Positions 25,773 through 34,892 are shown, counted from the first letter of the stretch. The stretch: 64,000 bases of DNA from Nodosilinea sp. LEGE 06152 (GCF_015207525.1 NZ_JADEWR010000001.1:1-64000); one strand, 5' to 3'. Notes: generated by a model not told the origin, from the letters alone. Translations and numbers: made by a program.

Positions 25773-25973
25773 AGCGTGGCAGTGGTGGTGAGCTCCGAGA
25801 TTAAATACACCCCTAAATAGCTCGCTTCCGGAGAGGCCAGAAGTTTTGCAAAGAAGGGCAACAATCAGCGGTCTTCAGGCTGTGTGTCCAAGGTGCTGAT
25901 AGGCCTGGTAGGGTTCCAGTGGCTATCACGCTTGCTTTTTAGAGTGCCAGTAGCAGAGTCATGCTGGCCTGAG

Positions 25974-27074
25974 CTACTTGAGCTGAGCCAGCTTTTGATT
26001 GGCAGACTTAAGCAAGTCGCTGGCCCTGGAGTAGCTGGTCGTGCCGGGCTGCACGTTCTCCAGGTCGTTGATGATGTCCTGCATCAGGCTGGCGATCTGG
26101 TTGCGCTCCATGTCTTCTAGGTTTTGGGCCAGCATGCGGGTGTTCTTCTCGATGGCGCTATCGAGAGCCTGGGCAGAGGTTTCTTCTCTGGCGGCATTTT
26201 CTTGAATAATGCCGAGATTGGCCTCGTATTTGGCCAGCAGAACCTGGGCCTGACCATAGCCAGGGTCTTGAACAGGGATCTCGTTGAGGCGGGCGATCGC
26301 GGTTTCCCATAGCCCTGCGGCGCGCTCCCAAGTAGCGGCAGGGTGGGGCGGATTTTGGCCAGCGATCGCGGCTTGGTAGGCAAAGGCTTTGGCGGCATCG
26401 ACGAGGGTGTTCGAGCGATCGCCCCCGGCCACATTCCCGGTTACCTGCTGGTAGTCGCGCTCGTAGGCCTCCAGCTTGGTGGCCGACTGCCGCCCGGCTA
26501 GCGTTTCGGGCGGAATTTCGTTCAGCTTATCCATACCCCGCTGCCAGGTGGTCAGGGCGGTGGCGCGATCGGCCCCAGACTGGGCAGTTTGAAAGGCCTG
26601 CTGGGCCTCCTCCACAGCCAGGGTGCCTTCCTGCATCAAGTTTTGGGCGTTGCGCTCCTGAAACACCACGGCTTCCATACGACCAATTTCGGAGCGAGCG
26701 GTCTCAAATTCGTCTAGGGTAAACTGCCACCGGCAGCCGACAAACCCGCAGTAGGCCGTGGGGTAGTAGCCCAAAAACCACACGGGCAGCCCGTCTAAAT
26801 GCTCCTGAGCCTGAGTGACTTTTGTGTCACCCAGCTCGATGTCGCTGGCGGAGGTGGCCTGGTTCACCAGCTGGTCGGCCTGGGCAACCAGCGACACCGC
26901 CTGCCGATAGTCGTGGTCCATTTTGATGTAGCTGGGCAACAAAATCAGCGGGGCCGTCTTGGCTACGGGCCAGCGAATCATAGGGTAGGGCAGGTTGAGC
27001 ACCCACGTGAGCCCAGCCAGCCCGGCCACGGTAACCACTGCAGAGCCTAAGCAACCAAATGTGCGAGCCACCAT
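25974..27074 (-). CDS. Membrane-anchored helical protein of unknown function
   Basis: Not recognised beyond a resemblance to cyanobacterial hypotheticals. The 366-residue protein has one N-terminal hydrophobic anchor (CLGSAVVTVAGLAGLTWVL) and then an almost entirely helical, Gln/Ala-rich soluble part. Repeated motifs recur (LDGLPVWFLGYYP, MDKLNEIPPETLAG, IARLNEIPVQDPGYGQAQVLLAKYEANL), suggesting TPR-like or helical repeats. A possible disulfide-linked loop is CGFVGC near residue 107. It is probably exposed to the periplasm. The ATG at 27074 is chosen over a TTG 15 bp upstream. Confidence 0.72.
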   Translation of the reverse strand: MVARTFGCLGSAVVTVAGLAGLTWVLNLPYPMIRWPVAKTAPLILLPSYIKMDHDYRQAVSLVAQADQLVNQATSASDIELGDTKVTQAQEHLDGLPVWFLGYYPTAYCGFVGCRWQFTLDEFETARSEIGRMEAVVFQERNAQNLMQEGTLAVEEAQQAFQTAQSGADRATALTTWQRGMDKLNEIPPETLAGRQSATKLEAYERDYQQVTGNVAGGDRSNTLVDAAKAFAYQAAIAGQNPPHPAATWERAAGLWETAIARLNEIPVQDPGYGQAQVLLAKYEANLGIIQENAAREETSAQALDSAIEKNTRMLAQNLEDMERNQIASLMQDIINDLENVQPGTTSYSRASDLLKSANQKLAQLK

Positions 27075-27236
27075 AGCGTTGTATTGCAATCAAATAAGGA
27101 CGGTCTGGTTTAGGATGCCCAAGGTCGCTTCATGGGGTACAGGCCTGAGTTGGGTTACCGTACCACAGAGTCCTTCAGTGCCACGGGCTGGCTTTCCAGA
27201 AAGTCAGGTCAGTTTTCGCCAGTGGTAAGGAGGGCT

Positions 27237-27929
27237 CTAGCTAAGCAGAGTGTCGGGGTCGATACCGCGATCGCGTAGCCTTGCCTTCAGGTTCTCCAGC
27301 TCGCGCTCTGCCGCCGCCGCCCGCTGTTCAGCCTGCTGTCGCCGCAGGGCCTCCTGCTTGAGAGCTACAGCCAATTCGTCAGGAATCAACAGCTTTTCGC
27401 CGGTATCCTGCCGGTAGAAGGCAATCAACCCGCCGTCGATCTGCAATCGCAGGCCCAGGGGTTCGCTACAGCTGTCCACAATTGGCTCGTAGACCTCGTC
27501 TCGCAGGCGATAGCCCTTGAGCTGCTCGGCAATCCATTCGCCCTTGGGGTCGAAGAGCCAGTATTCTTGCACCCCCAGCCCTTCGTAGAGAGTCTTTTTC
27601 TCAACTTCGTCTTGGCGACGAGTGCTAGCGGAGGTCATTTCAAAAATGACTTCCGGAACCTGACCCTCCTCCCAAATTTTGTAGTTGTCGCGTCCGCCGG
27701 GTTCGACCTCAAAAATTACCATCACATCGGGGGCCACCCGCAGTTTAGGAAAGCCCTGGGCATAGTACAAAAACTGGTTACCCAGCACCGTGGCGCGTCG
27801 CCCAGCAACGTACTGACGTAGCACCTCTAGCGTGACCAACAGGGCGTAGAGATGGGCGTAGGTTTCGGCCACGGGTTCACCGTCGGAGCTGGGATAGGTG
27901 AGGGTGGCCTGGGGCCAAAGGGCGGTCAT
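27237..27929 (-). CDS. Uma2-family (DUF820) protein with C-terminal coiled coil
   Basis: This 230-residue Uma2 protein has the longer layout typical of cyanobacteria: nuclease-like core (VAPDVMVIFEVEPGGRDNYKIWEEGQVPEVIFEMTSASTR, EYWLFDPKGEW), then a helical tail of charged heptads (LKQEALRRQQAEQRAAAAERELENLKARL) ending in RGIDPDTLLS. Core Asp (PDV) and Glu (IFEMTS) positions are intact. A GGAGG site precedes the ATG. The function of the family is unknown. It is distinct from the shorter Uma2 protein at 23125, which lacks the coiled coil. Confidence 0.88.
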   Translation of the reverse strand: MTALWPQATLTYPSSDGEPVAETYAHLYALLVTLEVLRQYVAGRRATVLGNQFLYYAQGFPKLRVAPDVMVIFEVEPGGRDNYKIWEEGQVPEVIFEMTSASTRRQDEVEKKTLYEGLGVQEYWLFDPKGEWIAEQLKGYRLRDEVYEPIVDSCSEPLGLRLQIDGGLIAFYRQDTGEKLLIPDELAVALKQEALRRQQAEQRAAAAERELENLKARLRDRGIDPDTLLS

Positions 27930-28032
27930 AGGTGCCTCCGGGGAGAGGGGCTTATGTGTAGAATAGCCCGCTGAAGAAACCTGTGCCCATTGGGGATTTT
28001 GAATTGGGTGTCCCTGGAATCACCTTGGGCAT

Positions 28033-28056
28033 GGTGCATTGCTGCGCGAATGCACC
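28033..28056. repeat. GGTGCATT/AATGCACC palindromic repeat
   Basis: Arms GGTGCATT (28033-28040) and AATGCACC (28049-28056) with an 8-base loop, followed by CTACGAG. It is related to the GGTGCATC/GATGCACC repeat at 14234-14257, again with compensating arm changes and a CCCTACG-type end. Confidence 0.55.
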
Positions 28057-28108
28057 CTACGAGCATCCTATCCATCCTAGAAATGTCACTAAGGATGAAT
28101 GTTGAGTC

Positions 28109-28693
28109 TTATTGAGAGGCCGACTCAATCAAGACGGCGGCGGCGGCTTTGGCCTGGCCAGCGGCGTTGGGGCAGCCATGCATCATGGCGACGACGGTGG
28201 CCCCCTGGATCAAAATCAGTAGCTGATTGGCTAGATCGTCGGGGTTGGGCAGGTTGGCATCTTTGACTAGGGTGAGAATGTAGTCGGCGACGGCCTGCTG
28301 GTGGGCGAGGGTGATCTGATAGCCGGGGTGCTCGGCATCGACCAGTTCTACCGCCGAGTTGATAAAGGCGCAGCCGCGAAAGTTGGGTTTCTCAATCCAC
28401 TCGCGCAGGGCGTCGAAAATGGCGAGCAGCGGTGACTCGCCGGAGGCAGCGGCGTGGCGGGCGATCGCAGCCTGAAACCACTCGCGCCAGCTGTGGTGCT
28501 GCTCGTCGAGCCAGGCGGCGATCAGGGCGTCTTTTGACTTGAAGTGGTTGTAGAGCGACATTTTGGCCACCCCCGACTCGGCAATGATGCGATCGATGCC
28601 GACGCTGTGGACGCCCTCTTTGTAGAACAGCTCAGAGGCCGCCGCCATGATGCGATCGCGGGCGCAGGGGCGTGAAGCAGATGAGCGAGTCAT
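28109..28693 (-). CDS. TetR/AcrR-family repressor
   Basis: This 194-residue regulator has an N-terminal TetR helix-turn-helix (about 12-58: RDRIMAAASELFYKEGVHSVGIDRIIAESGVAKMSLYNHFKSKDALI). A C-terminal ligand domain has several Cys (FRGCAFINSAVEL, MMHGCPNAAGQ). It is divergent from the cysH-GST-SDR genes. Palindromes matching each other lie just upstream of its own start and of cysH, so it probably represses itself and that set. Cysteines in the ligand domain and electrophile-detoxifying targets hint at thiol or electrophile sensing (inference). The ATG at 28693 is preferred over a GTG nine bases upstream. Confidence 0.9.
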   Translation of the reverse strand: MTRSSASRPCARDRIMAAASELFYKEGVHSVGIDRIIAESGVAKMSLYNHFKSKDALIAAWLDEQHHSWREWFQAAIARHAAASGESPLLAIFDALREWIEKPNFRGCAFINSAVELVDAEHPGYQITLAHQQAVADYILTLVKDANLPNPDDLANQLLILIQGATVVAMMHGCPNAAGQAKAAAAVLIESASQ

Positions 28694-28706
28694 GGCGTGC
28701 ACGATA

Positions 28707-28722
28707 TACAGGTCTGTCTGTA
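28707..28722 (-). promoter_or_regulatory. TetR operator at its own promoter
   Basis: TACAG-N6-CTGTA lies 14 bp upstream of the tetR ATG. On the minus strand it reads TACAGACAGACCTGTA, sharing the core ACAGACC with the two sites before cysH. A TATACT hexamer lies just upstream on that strand, so bound repressor would block tetR transcription. Confidence 0.65.
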
Positions 28723-28884
28723 TAGTATAGCACTGGCAACAGCCCTTACCTCAACACTGTTACACCGCTAAACCATCTGTTTTGACGCCTACAGAATCTC
28801 TCTGGCCGTTGCAGCAAGATAGTTGGGCTGCTTTACCGCGAGGCCCAACCCAGGCACCCCAATCAAATTTTCCCTAAGCAGGGA

Positions 28885-28934
28885 TTGACAATAGACAGAC
28901 CTGTCTACATAATCAAAATAGACAGACCGTTCTA
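28885..28934 (+). promoter_or_regulatory. cysH promoter with operator in the -35/-10 spacer, and second operator downstream
   Basis: TTGACA (28885-28890) and CATAAT (28908-28913) are separated by exactly 17 bp. The spacer contains TAGACAG-AC-CTGTCTA (28892-28907), a perfect palindrome with 7-bp arms. A second, less perfect copy (TAGACAG-AC-CGTTCTA) lies at 28919-28934, 27 bp downstream. Repressor binding would exclude RNA polymerase. Confidence 0.75.
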
Positions 28935-28988
28935 CTTAAGTTTGTTCTACAACACAGCTCGAACCGCAGCCTTTAAGGAGGCTCCTGC

Positions 28989-29756
28989 ATGATTACCCTT
29001 GCTCCGTCGTCCAGCTCAGAACGTTTGGCCGCCGTGCCCCAAAGGCTCCCTGCTTTTGGTCCATACTCAGGCCAGCTAGCTCTCCCCACAAAAGAGGCCT
29101 CCCCACAAACCTCTGCTGCCATTGTGGGCTGGGCTGCCGATACCTTTGGCTCCGGGCTGGTAATGAGTACCAGCTTTGGTATTCAGGCGGCAGTAATGCT
29201 GCACCTGGTGACTCAGGTGGTGCCTGAGATTCCCGTCATTTGGGTTGATACAGGCTATTTGCCTGAGGAAACCTACCGTTTTGCTGACCAGCTCACCCAG
29301 CGGCTTAACCTAAACCTCAAGCTCTACCAATCGCCCCTCAGCCCCGCCCACATGGAGGCTCTCTACGGCAAACTGTGGGCCGAGGGGAGCGTTGAGGCAC
29401 TCAACCAATACGACCAGATCCGCAAGGTTGAGCCTATGCAGCGGGCATTACGAGAACTGGGGGCGACGGCCTGGCTGGCGGGGCTGCGATCGCAGCAAAC
29501 TGACCACCGCAAAACGCTCGATGTGGTGGGTCAGCAGCACGGCATCCACAAAATTCTGCCCATTCTGCACTGGACTTCCAAAGACATCTACGAATACCTG
29601 CAGGCCCACGACCTGCCCTACCATCCGTTCTTTGAGCAGGGTTACGCTACCGTCGGCGATTGGCACTCTAGCCGCCCGCTGATGGCCAGCGATCGGGATG
29701 AACGCGACACCCGCTTCCACGGGCTGAAGCAAGAGTGCGGTATTCATCTGGCGTAA
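28989..29756 (+). CDS. cysH: Phosphoadenylyl-sulfate (PAPS) reductase, thioredoxin type
   Basis: CysH reduces activated sulfate to sulfite using thioredoxin in assimilatory sulfate reduction. The 255-residue protein has the PP-loop-like [15 protein letters not shown], the pocket [33 protein letters not shown], and the C-terminal catalytic ECGIHL with Cys250. The paired Cys-Cys motifs that bind an Fe-S cluster in APS reductases are absent, so the PAPS-specific form is likely. AAGGAGG precedes the ATG. It is the first gene after the TetR-controlled promoter, followed by a GST and an SDR gene, suggesting sulfur supply for glutathione-based detoxification (inference). Confidence 0.93.
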   Translation: MITLAPSSSSERLAAVPQRLPAFGPYSGQLALPTKEASPQTSAAIVGWAADTFGSGLVMSTSFGIQAAVMLHLVTQVVPEIPVIWVDTGYLPEETYRFADQLTQRLNLNLKLYQSPLSPAHMEALYGKLWAEGSVEALNQYDQIRKVEPMQRALRELGATAWLAGLRSQQTDHRKTLDVVGQQHGIHKILPILHWTSKDIYEYLQAHDLPYHPFFEQGYATVGDWHSSRPLMASDRDERDTRFHGLKQECGIHLA

Positions 29757-29814
29757 TTGCGGCTGGTTTGGCCTGGGATCTAGATTTGCCTAATTTTCGG
29801 CCTAAATTTGGCTA

Positions 29815-29834
29815 GGGCAAACGACCGTTTGCCC
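29815..29834. repeat. GGGCAAACG palindrome between cysH and GST
   Basis: GGGCAAACG-AC-CGTTTGCCC is a perfect 9-bp-arm hairpin, third copy of the family at 13138 and 14550. It lies in the cysH-GST gap and could modulate read-through into the GST gene. Confidence 0.55.
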
Positions 29835-29867
29835 CTAAGAGCAACACTACCTCTGGAGCTAACTTCA

Positions 29868-30512
29868 ATGATTGACCTGTATACCTTTACCACTCCTAAC
29901 GGGCGAAAACCCGCAATTTTGCTCGAAGAATTGCAAATGCCCTACACCGTTCACTCGGTAAACATTACTAAGAACGAGCAGTTTGCCCCTGAATTTTTGG
30001 CCATTAGCCCCAACAACAAAATTCCGGCTATTGTCGATCGCGACAACGACCTGGCGATCTTTGAGTCGGGAGCGATCTTAATTTACCTGGCGGAGAAGGC
30101 GGGTAAGCTGCTGCCGAGTGACACGACGGCGCGGATCAAGACCATCGAGTGGCTGATGTTTCAAATGGCGAGCGTTGGCCCCATGTTTGGCCAGCTGGGC
30201 CACTTTCGCAACTTTGCCCCCGAAAAGCTGCCCTACGCCATCAACCGCTACGAAAAAGAGACCCTGCGGCTGCTGGGCGTGATGGAGGGCCAGCTGGCTA
30301 AAGCTCCTTACCTGGCAGGCGACTACTCCATTGCTGACATCGCCACCTACCCCTGGGTGAGCGCGGCTACCACCCCCTACATGGGGCTGACCTTCGACGA
30401 GTTCCCTAACGTGCAGCGCTGGGTTGAGGCGATCGCGGCGCGTCCGGCAGTGAGCGTTGGTATGGATGTGTTGCAGCCAACCTACAAGAGCCAGTTTGGC
30501 ACCGTGGCCTAG
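29868..30512 (+). CDS. Glutathione S-transferase (YfcG/Ure2-like)
   Basis: This 214-residue GST has an N-terminal thioredoxin-like domain (IDLYTFTTPNGRKPAILLEEL, then FLAISPNNKIPAIVD and the ESGAILIYLAEK glutathione-binding motif). The helical C-terminal domain includes APYLAGDYSIADIATYPWV, the N-capping and hydrophobic-staple region. TPNGRK near the start matches the Ure2p/YfcG (nu) group, which have disulfide reductase activity with glutathione. The ATG at 29868 (MIDLYTF) is right at the domain start. It lies 111 bp after cysH on the same strand, probably in the same TetR-controlled unit. Confidence 0.92.
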   Translation: MIDLYTFTTPNGRKPAILLEELQMPYTVHSVNITKNEQFAPEFLAISPNNKIPAIVDRDNDLAIFESGAILIYLAEKAGKLLPSDTTARIKTIEWLMFQMASVGPMFGQLGHFRNFAPEKLPYAINRYEKETLRLLGVMEGQLAKAPYLAGDYSIADIATYPWVSAATTPYMGLTFDEFPNVQRWVEAIAARPAVSVGMDVLQPTYKSQFGTVA

Positions 30513-30702
30513 GCCGTTTCTGGCAGACCCAAAAGTGGCTGCCGCTCTGGTTTGGCCCCAGTGCTCAATTGAGTACTTCTGCAGTGGGATGCTCGCTCGG
30601 CAAAGTCTCAGCTTTTGCTGACCTTTCTAAGCCCAATTTCAGCTCCAAGCTTTAAGGTTTTTCCGGTTCCTTGTTCTGATCTTCCTCTCTGGAGTCATTC
30701 CC

Positions 30703-31446
30703 ATGTCTTTTGATATAAACGGCAAAGTAGCTTTGGTCACTGGTGCCAACCGCGGCATTGGCAAAGCGATCGCAGAGTCTCTCCTCAAGCACGGGGCCGC
30801 CAAGGTCTACGCTGCGGTACGTAACCTCGACTCGGTTCAACCTCTGGTGGAAACCTACGGCGATAGGGTTGTGCCCATCTACATCAACCTGGCTCAGCCT
30901 GAAACGATTGTACAAGCGGCCCAAACGGCGACCGATGTGGCAATCGTGGTCAACAATGCTGGGGTGCTGCGCCAGGCAGACCCGCTGGCTGAGGATGCGA
31001 TCGCCGCCCTGCAATTTGAGGTAGATGTAAACGTCTTCGGCCTGATGCGGATGGCCCAGGCCTTTGCTCCGGTGCTCAAAGCCAACGGTGGCGGTGCCTT
31101 TGTGCAGCTTAACTCGGTGGTCTCGCTCAAAAGCTTTGCTAACTTTGCCACCTACGGAGCCTCTAAGGCCGCCGCTTACTCGATGACTCAGTCCCTGCGG
31201 GAGGTTTTGGGCGCGCAGGGCACTGTCGTGGTCAGCGTACACCCTGGCCCGATCGCCACCGATATGGCCCACGACGCTGGTATGGGCCAAATTGCTGAGC
31301 CACCCTCGTTAGTTGGCGAAGGAATCGTTACCGCCCTGAGAGATGGCAAATTTCACCTGTTTCCCGACAGCGTGGCCCAGCAGCTGGGCGGAGCCTATGC
31401 AAGCTTTGCTGCCAACGTGGTTGAGGCCGACCCAGTCGCCGCCTAG
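30703..31446 (+). CDS. Short-chain dehydrogenase/reductase
   Basis: This 247-residue classical SDR has the cofactor motif [10 protein letters not shown] (residues 13-22), NNAGVL, catalytic Ser in QLNSVVSLK and the YGASKAA motif with Tyr and Lys. It ends after [15 protein letters not shown]. An acidic residue (RNLDS) after the second strand leaves NAD versus NADP open. Predicted to reduce or oxidise small carbonyl or alcohol compounds in the cytoplasm. It follows the GST gene by 190 bp in the same direction. Short upstream spacing and the detox theme suggest a shared regulon with cysH and GST, but an own promoter is possible. Confidence 0.88.
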   Translation: MSFDINGKVALVTGANRGIGKAIAESLLKHGAAKVYAAVRNLDSVQPLVETYGDRVVPIYINLAQPETIVQAAQTATDVAIVVNNAGVLRQADPLAEDAIAALQFEVDVNVFGLMRMAQAFAPVLKANGGGAFVQLNSVVSLKSFANFATYGASKAAAYSMTQSLREVLGAQGTVVVSVHPGPIATDMAHDAGMGQIAEPPSLVGEGIVTALRDGKFHLFPDSVAQQLGGAYASFAANVVEADPVAA

Positions 31447-31584
31447 CTAGGGTGTTGTAGTTCGTTAGACATAGCCAATCGAGGTTTGGCTTACGCCCCT
31501 GATTCCTTTCAGTAAGGACATTCAGGGGTTAACTTTACCGCCAGCAAACTGGTCTAAAGGGGCATTGCCAAAACCGAAAATGCG

Positions 31585-31872
31585 TTACTTATCGCCGTAG
31601 AAGTAAGCAATTTCTTTGTCTTTGAGGGGGGCAAAATCGGCGGCCTCCAGCATGGCGTTGAGGTCATCTTTAGAAAAGTGCTTGGCCCCAATTCTCACAA
31701 TGCGCGATCGCATTGAGTTAGAGACACCGCTGCGCTGCCGACCGGCTTCCTTAGCCATCACCTGGTGGTAGAGGTCGAGCTTGGCCGTGGGAATGGGGGT
31801 GCCGTCGAGATCAATGCCCGCTGCGATCGCGGCATCGACGGCATCGGCTCCGGTGGTAGGAGTCTGAGACAT
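31585..31872 (-). CDS. Small conserved cyanobacterial-type hypothetical protein
   Basis: The 95-residue soluble protein has a strongly protein-like C-terminal half: basic and helical (AKEAGRQRSGVSNSMRSRIVRIGAKHFSKDDL), then LEAADFAPLKDKEIAYFYG. I recall similar short proteins in many cyanobacteria without a known role; no domain name is claimed. A basic surface suggests nucleic acid or protein binding (inference). The ATG at 31872 (MSQTPTTG) is more sensible than one 30 bp upstream. Confidence 0.75.
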   Translation of the reverse strand: MSQTPTTGADAVDAAIAAGIDLDGTPIPTAKLDLYHQVMAKEAGRQRSGVSNSMRSRIVRIGAKHFSKDDLNAMLEAADFAPLKDKEIAYFYGDK

Positions 31873-31948
31873 GGCTAAACCTGCTAACGTGAGTAGTCTC
31901 AAAATCCTACCAGACCGCGATCCCCGTCGCTGGATGGGTGTGGGGCCG

Positions 31949-32656
31949 CTAGGATTTAGCCACAGCCACCGGCTGATTGCCCTCGATCTCTTTAACTACA
32001 CGGGTTTTGCTGGCCCGCAGGTGATCGGTAATAGCCGTCACAGCTACATCCGGGTCGCGGGTGAGAATGGCCTCGTAAATTTGGCGGTGCTCCAGGCGAA
32101 TATCCAGCACGCTAGGGTTTTGCTGCAGGGTTTGAATGCGCAGCAGGGCCATGGCATCAAACAGCGTATCGAGCAGCGTTACCAGCCGTCGATTGCCTGA
32201 GCTTTCGGCAATTAAGTGGTGAAACTGGTAGTCAACATCGAGCAGATTTTCGGGGGAAAGGCTGCCGTGGCTATTGGCGGTGGCCCCCTCAGCCTTAACT
32301 ACACAGCCTGCGATCGCCTGAAGCTGCTCTGGGGTAGCGTGGGTGCAGGCCCCAGCTACTGCCAGCGCCTCCAGCGCCAGCCGACAGTCGTAGAGATCTT
32401 CGGCATCGGCGGCGGTAATGGTGGTTACCCGCAGTCCACCGCTGACATCGGCGGTGACCAGGCCATCTTGCTGCAGCTGGCGCAGGGCCTCGCGCAGGGG
32501 GGTACGACTAACCTGCAGCCACTCGGCCAGCTGGGTCTCAACTAGGCGATCGCCAGGGGAGAGGGCACCCGTCAAGATCGCCGATCGCAGCGCGTGGTAG
32601 ACCTGCTCGTACAGCGACTTGCTGCGGTTGATAGTAGGGGGAGACGATAAAATCAC
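31949..32656 (-). CDS. GntR-family regulator, FadR subfamily (FCD domain)
   Basis: This 235-residue transcription factor has an N-terminal winged helix (about 13-75: QVYHALRSAILTGALSPGDRLVETQLAEWLQVSRTPLREALRQLQQDGLV). An all-helical FCD ligand domain follows (about 88-220), with likely metal-binding residues in DVDYQFHHLIAESSGN and the later EHRQIYEAI and ITDHL histidines. FadR-type regulators respond to small carboxylic acids. The start is GTG. No obvious target operon is adjacent; a small unknown gene lies downstream on the same strand. Confidence 0.88.
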   Translation of the reverse strand: MILSSPPTINRSKSLYEQVYHALRSAILTGALSPGDRLVETQLAEWLQVSRTPLREALRQLQQDGLVTADVSGGLRVTTITAADAEDLYDCRLALEALAVAGACTHATPEQLQAIAGCVVKAEGATANSHGSLSPENLLDVDYQFHHLIAESSGNRRLVTLLDTLFDAMALLRIQTLQQNPSVLDIRLEHRQIYEAILTRDPDVAVTAITDHLRASKTRVVKEIEGNQPVAVAKS

Positions 32657-33128
32657 AGGCGGTTGAACCTCTGGCGCAGATGGAGCACTGGCCCATTAAA
32701 CTGCCGTGACGACGAATGGCTGCCACGACGGCAATACTTCCTAATCATACAAATTCGGTCAGTAAAGAGGCTGAGAAAGTTCTCAAGCCGCAGAAATCCT
32801 GCAGGGAACCCGCAATAACTTAAAGAATGGCTCAACTTAGCCTGGCGCTGGTGCCGCCAAGTCTGCCGTCAGAAGCCAGATTGCGCCCGCGCTCAGCTCT
32901 TCGGTACTGATGGTTGAGCGCAGCCGTCCGTCCTTCGGACAAGCGTTGCTAACGCGCAGCGTCTCCTGACGGGGGCAAGCCCGATCGGCAGGTCAGTTCT
33001 TTTCTGATTGGTTGCTGAGGCCAGCGCCTTGGATCGTCGAGTTCTACGCACGGGTCCTCAGGAGAACCTCAGCCCACTACCGTAAGCTAATAATTAGATG
33101 TACATAACGAATAAACGTAACGGTAACC
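32657..33128. other. Intergenic region between gntR and msrA
   Basis: This 472-bp stretch between divergent genes has no convincing reading frame. GTCC-TTC-GGAC near 32929-32939 forms a small hairpin, followed by GCGTTGCTAACGCGCAGCGT, which resembles interspersed cyanobacterial repeats. AT-rich sequence at 33085-33125 probably holds the msrA promoter. Confidence 0.5.
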
Positions 33129-33788
33129 ATGCAAACGATGCGCAGACTGCTGTTGGGCCTGCTGATGCTTGCCGCCCTGGGGTTAGCGTGGGATGCTCTG
33201 CCCTTCTACGCCACCGCCGATTCAATGCCTGAAGCGGCAGGGGAGGTGAGCGATCCAAACCTGGCTACCGCCACCTTTGCCGGGGGATGTTTCTGGTGCA
33301 TGGAGGGCCCCTTTGACAAGCTAGACGGCGTGATTGCCACCACCTCGGGTTATACCGGCGGCACCAAGGTTGACCCCACCTATTCTGAAGTTTCTGCTGG
33401 GGGAACAGGTCACGTGGAGGCTGTGCAGGTGGTCTATGACCCTTCTAAAGTCAGCTACGACCAGCTACTCCAGGTTTTTTGGAAAAACGTGGATCCGGTC
33501 GATAACCGAGGGCAGTTTTGCGACAAAGGTAGCCAGTACCAGGCCAAAATTTTTGTGGATGGCGACGATCAAAGGGCCTTGGCAGAGCAGTCTAAGCAAG
33601 CGCTGAGCCGCCAGGCGAAGTTTCGAAAAACTCCCATCGTGACGGCGATCGAACCCGCCCAAACCTTCTACCCCGCCGAAGATTACCACCAGGACTACTA
33701 CCTCAAGCACCCGGTGCGCTACAAGTACTACCGAACGGCCTGCGGGCGCGATCACCGTCTGGCCGAGGTCTGGGGCAGTGGGGAGTAG
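33129..33788 (+). CDS. msrA: Peptide-methionine (S)-S-oxide reductase MsrA, exported
   Basis: MsrA repairs oxidised methionine (S-sulfoxide) in proteins. The 219-residue protein has an N-terminal signal or anchor (residues 5-30: LLLGLLMLAALGLAWDAL), then the MsrA domain with catalytic Cys54 in GCFWCMEGPFD, GYTGG, GHVEAVQVVYDP and the resolving-region QFCDKGSQY. The hydrophobic N-terminus suggests periplasmic or thylakoid-lumen location, unlike the usual cytosolic enzyme. Its TAG stop lies inside a G-rich repeat tract. No msrB is adjacent. Confidence 0.93.
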   Translation: MQTMRRLLLGLLMLAALGLAWDALPFYATADSMPEAAGEVSDPNLATATFAGGCFWCMEGPFDKLDGVIATTSGYTGGTKVDPTYSEVSAGGTGHVEAVQVVYDPSKVSYDQLLQVFWKNVDPVDNRGQFCDKGSQYQAKIFVDGDDQRALAEQSKQALSRQAKFRKTPIVTAIEPAQTFYPAEDYHQDYYLKHPVRYKYYRTACGRDHRLAEVWGSGE

Positions 33789-33846
33789 GTGGGTAGGCAA
33801 GTGGGTGAGTAGGCAAGTGGGTGAGTAGGCAAGTGGGTGAGTAGAT
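33785..33846 (+). repeat. G-rich tandem repeat after msrA
   Basis: Nearly identical 16-bp units (CAAGTGGGTGAGTAGG) repeated three times, beginning inside the msrA stop codon region. The coding strand is G-rich. The tract is one of several similar ones listed in this window and might form G-quadruplex structure in RNA. Confidence 0.7.
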
Positions 33847-33906
33847 GTTTGTAGCCTGCTACAATCGCAAATCCAAAACCCAAAATCTAAAATACACATC
33901 AGTGCC

Positions 33907-34794
33907 GTGCAGGGATTTTTAAACTTTTACAAGCCCCAGGGCATGAGTTCCCACGACTGCGTCGGGGCGGTGCGGCGGCTATTGGGCATTCGCAAAGTGG
34001 GCCACGGCGGCACGCTGGATCCGCTGGCGGAGGGGGTGTTGCCGATCGCGGTGGGGCGGGCCACTCGTCTGCTGCCCTACCTGCCCGAGGGCAAGGCCTA
34101 CCGGGCGGTGATCCGCTTTGGCCTCACCACCACCACCGACGATCTAGAGGGTGAAATTCTTACTCAACAGGCGGCCGATCGCCTGACGGTGGAAGATATC
34201 GCAGCGTGCCTACCCGAGTTCGAAGGCACAATCGATCAGGTGCCACCTGCCTTTAGCGCCATTCAAGTGCAGGGGCAGCGGCTCTACGATCTGGCTCGCA
34301 AAGGCCGGGCTGTCACCCCGCCTTCCCGCACGGTCGTTGTTCACAACCTCGCGGTGCAGCACTGGCAGCCGGGGGAGCAGCCGGAGCTAACGCTAGATAT
34401 CGACTGCGGCCCTGGCACCTACATTCGCTCGATCGCGCGGGATTTGGGCGATCGCCTTGGCACCGGAGCCACCCTGGCCCACCTCACCCGCACCCGCAGC
34501 GGCGGCTTTAGCCGGGAGCACAGCCTGTCGCTGGAGGCCGTGACCGGTTTGGTTGAAACCCAGTCCCTAGAGCTGGTGGACCCAGCTGCATCACTGGTGC
34601 ACTTGCCTGCGATCGCCCTCTCCCCAGATCTGGCTCGTCGCTGGCAGCAGGGGCAGAAGTTTCCGCCCCCGGTAGAGATACCGCCCAACGCGCCCTACCG
34701 CGTCCTAAACGATGCCAGCAGAGAGTTCTTGGGCATTGCCCAGCTCGAAGACCGGGGCGAAGGCCCCATTCTCAAAGCAAAGATGGTGCTGTAG
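33907..34794 (+). CDS. truB: tRNA pseudouridine-55 synthase TruB
   Basis: TruB converts U55 of the T-loop to pseudouridine in most tRNAs. The 295-residue protein starts with GTG and opens with GFLNFYKPQGMSSHDCVGAVRR. The catalytic motif GGTLDPLAEGVLPIAVG contains Asp38. Later family motifs are AYRAVIRFGLTTTTDD, VPPAFSAIQVQGQRLYDLAR and GPGTYIRSIARDLG. A C-terminal extension (about 215-295) resembles the PUA-like part. It follows msrA by about 120 bp, but the G-rich tract and an AAATC-type repeat separate them. Confidence 0.95.
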   Translation: MQGFLNFYKPQGMSSHDCVGAVRRLLGIRKVGHGGTLDPLAEGVLPIAVGRATRLLPYLPEGKAYRAVIRFGLTTTTDDLEGEILTQQAADRLTVEDIAACLPEFEGTIDQVPPAFSAIQVQGQRLYDLARKGRAVTPPSRTVVVHNLAVQHWQPGEQPELTLDIDCGPGTYIRSIARDLGDRLGTGATLAHLTRTRSGGFSREHSLSLEAVTGLVETQSLELVDPAASLVHLPAIALSPDLARRWQQGQKFPPPVEIPPNAPYRVLNDASREFLGIAQLEDRGEGPILKAKMVL

Positions 34795-34892
34795 AAGTAG
34801 GTAGGTGCTCACCATTCCCCTCGTCTGAATCATTCTCCGACTGAAGGCTAAAGCTATTGCACTGGGCAGATGCCATTTGCCCCACCCATGCA

